From DASXQK01 sp963724385 (lineage in GTDB: Bacteria > Pseudomonadota > Alphaproteobacteria > Dongiales > Dongiaceae): a stretch of DNA of 64,000 nt. Within the stretch, counting starts at the first letter, position 1, and each line of letters begins with the position of its first letter. The notes under the pieces are model-generated. The model did not search any database. It was not told where the DNA came from and was given only the letters and a program-made list of their open reading frames with translations. The stretch covers positions 124,001 to 188,000 of the forward strand of contig CAVRUJ010000001.1 of assembly GCA_963724385.1 (NCBI GenBank). Reading direction: 5' to 3'. The position numbers and the translations under genes are program-made. Of the stretch, positions 63,153 through 64,000 are shown piece after piece.

Positions 63153-63683
63153 TTACCCCTCTGGCGGCCTGGGAGCGGGCAGCTCCACCTTGCGCTCTGT
63201 GCCCGTCGGGCTGCCCAGCAGGAGCCGTAGCGTCCAGCGTTGCCAGCCGGCGCGATAGGCGGCCATGTCGGGTATCCGGATGAGGGCGCGGCTGACATAG
63301 GCTTCCGCGGGCGAGGGCTCAGCGGTGCCGAACAGCGGAAGCGATACGCCGATGTCGGTGTGGAGGGGATCGCTCGATCCGCCCTCGGCGGCGATGCCGA
63401 TGCCGAGGCCATCCTGGTCCTGGCGGGTGATGGTCCGGTCGCTGGAAATCTTATCCGCGGCGAGCGCCGTGCCGTCCGGGGCCAGAAGCTCGGCTTTTTC
63501 GATGGGCTGACGGTCCTCCAGCGTGACTTCGACCGTGTCGGGGCTGCCGGCGAGGAATCCGGCAGTGAAGCTGGGGCGGGAGGCCGGCGCGGGAGGCGGG
63601 CTTTCCCCAGCGCAGGCCCCGAGCCCGATCGCCACGGCTATAGCCAAGAGCAACTTGATGCGAGAACTGCGCGATCCATTCAT
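63153..63683 (-). CDS. Lipoprotein, unknown family
   Basis: A 176-residue lipoprotein. The signal peptide ends in IGLGAC (Cys at about residue 24), then a Pro-rich linker. The body has DTVEVTLEDRQPIEKAELLA, ISSDRTITRQDQDGLGIGI and a C-terminal RWTLRLLLGSPTGTERKVEL, probably an all-beta domain of unknown role. It is a single gene on this strand with the two-hairpin repeat 18 bp upstream. Confidence 0.75.
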   Translation of the reverse strand: MNGSRSSRIKLLLAIAVAIGLGACAGESPPPAPASRPSFTAGFLAGSPDTVEVTLEDRQPIEKAELLAPDGTALAADKISSDRTITRQDQDGLGIGIAAEGGSSDPLHTDIGVSLPLFGTAEPSPAEAYVSRALIRIPDMAAYRAGWQRWTLRLLLGSPTGTERKVELPAPRPPEG

Positions 63684-63700
63684 AGGCCCATTATGGCACC

Positions 63701-63808
63701 GGTACCGACTTTCACAGAAAGTCGGTACCTAGTTTAGAGTTTTAGTATCGGATTCACGCAGAAATTCGCGACAAGGCCTAAGTCTCGAATTTCTGCGATC
63801 CGATACTA
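63701..63808. repeat. Two-hairpin dispersed repeat, copy B
   Basis: A perfect stem at 63701-63729 (GGTACCGACTTTC, ACA, complement) is followed after 13 bp by a 66-bp palindrome at 63743-63808 that starts TAGTATCGGATTCACGCAGA. Read as the reverse complement, copy A at 23423-23529 has the same two parts in the same order. The 66-bp part differs at about five positions. It lies between a lipoprotein gene and glnD, which are divergent. Confidence 0.85.
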
Positions 63809-63875
63809 TGAGCATGGCTGGGTGCCGGTGCCGGCATTCACTTCCGCGTCAATCCGGTAGCATAATGCCAGCCCC

Positions 63876-64000
63876 ATGGAACTTGTCCGCGACCAGCGCG
63901 CCATCCTCGACCGCCGGCGGCTTTCGGCCGCTCTTGCCTGGGCGGGCGAGCGGGGCGAGGCTGCCCTGCTGGATTGCCTGAAAAAGGCGCTGGCCGAAGG
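63876..64000 (+). CDS. glnD: [Protein-PII] uridylyltransferase, 5' part
   Basis: The window ends 41 codons into this gene. ATG 63876 opens MELVRDQRAILDRRRLSAAL and AALLDCLKKALAEG, which resembles the N-terminus of alphaproteobacterial GlnD before the nucleotidyltransferase domain. GlnD modifies PII proteins according to glutamine level. The position shortly after mutS supports the call; the catalytic domains are outside the window. Confidence 0.75.
   Translation, partial: MELVRDQRAILDRRRLSAALAWAGERGEAALLDCLKKALAE

Overview
The window is a 64 kb piece of a high-GC alphaproteobacterial chromosome. Gene order fits a Rhodospirillales-type organism: a mannose-type EIIA, HPr and EI followed by ahcY and a DivL-like kinase; argD-argF-hslO; mutS close to glnD; a Pho regulator set; and a GT2/lipid A domain/GT39/PAP2 envelope cluster. 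The genus cannot be settled from sequence reading alone.

Layout. 1-6257: regulatory phosphotransferase chain without a sugar permease, S-adenosylhomocysteinase and a multi-PAS kinase whose H-box His is Tyr. 6298-9388: chromate transporter, TPR protein, cupin. 9532-16102: ECF sigma factor with an NrsF-type membrane anti-sigma factor, a NatA/NatB-type ABC exporter, an AI-2E family permease, an OmpA-like protein and a tartrate/D-malate dehydrogenase. 16177-24327: small and unknown genes, polyphosphate:AMP phosphotransferase, an RND pump with its adaptor, a carboxymuconolactone decarboxylase-like protein and a metallo-beta-lactamase-fold hydrolase. 24691-28221: a 3.5 kb AT-richer island between a 40-bp partial copy of tRNA-Gly and the intact tRNA-Gly(CCC). 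It carries a glycine-zipper lipoprotein, a TetR regulator with candidate operators in front of both flanking envelope genes, and a trypsin-like protein. 28393-31985: a YnjBCD-type ABC importer whose permease gene has a one-base frameshift.

32179-39184: OmpA lipoprotein with a near-consensus promoter and a strong terminator, apaG, folE, argE, then argD-argF-hslO and a lipoprotein on the other strand. 39374-39997: a 624-bp inverted-repeat-bounded segment with three overlapping small genes. 40033-41624: two ABC-2 permeases without an ATPase. 41853-46933: lipid-linked sugar cluster, bactofilin, EI24 membrane protein. 47045-53089: adenosine-kinase-like PfkB, TypA/BipA, an AmpG-like MFS permease and a macro domain-aminotransferase fusion. 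53162-56152: phoB, phoU and phoR with a candidate Pho box but no pst genes. 56187-56569: a MITE-like element with 30-bp terminal inverted repeats. 56708-64000: maeB, mutS with a one-base frameshift, a class I aminotransferase, a lipoprotein and the start of glnD.

The most unusual items are the in-frame macro domain-PLP aminotransferase fusion translationally coupled to an MFS permease, the tRNA-bounded island with its small TetR circuit, and several dispersed palindromic elements, one of them a two-hairpin unit present twice in opposite orientation. Both frameshifted genes (ynjC-like and mutS) need one extra base removed, so sequencing error must be excluded before either is called a natural mutation. 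No CRISPR array, rRNA or intact transposase was seen.
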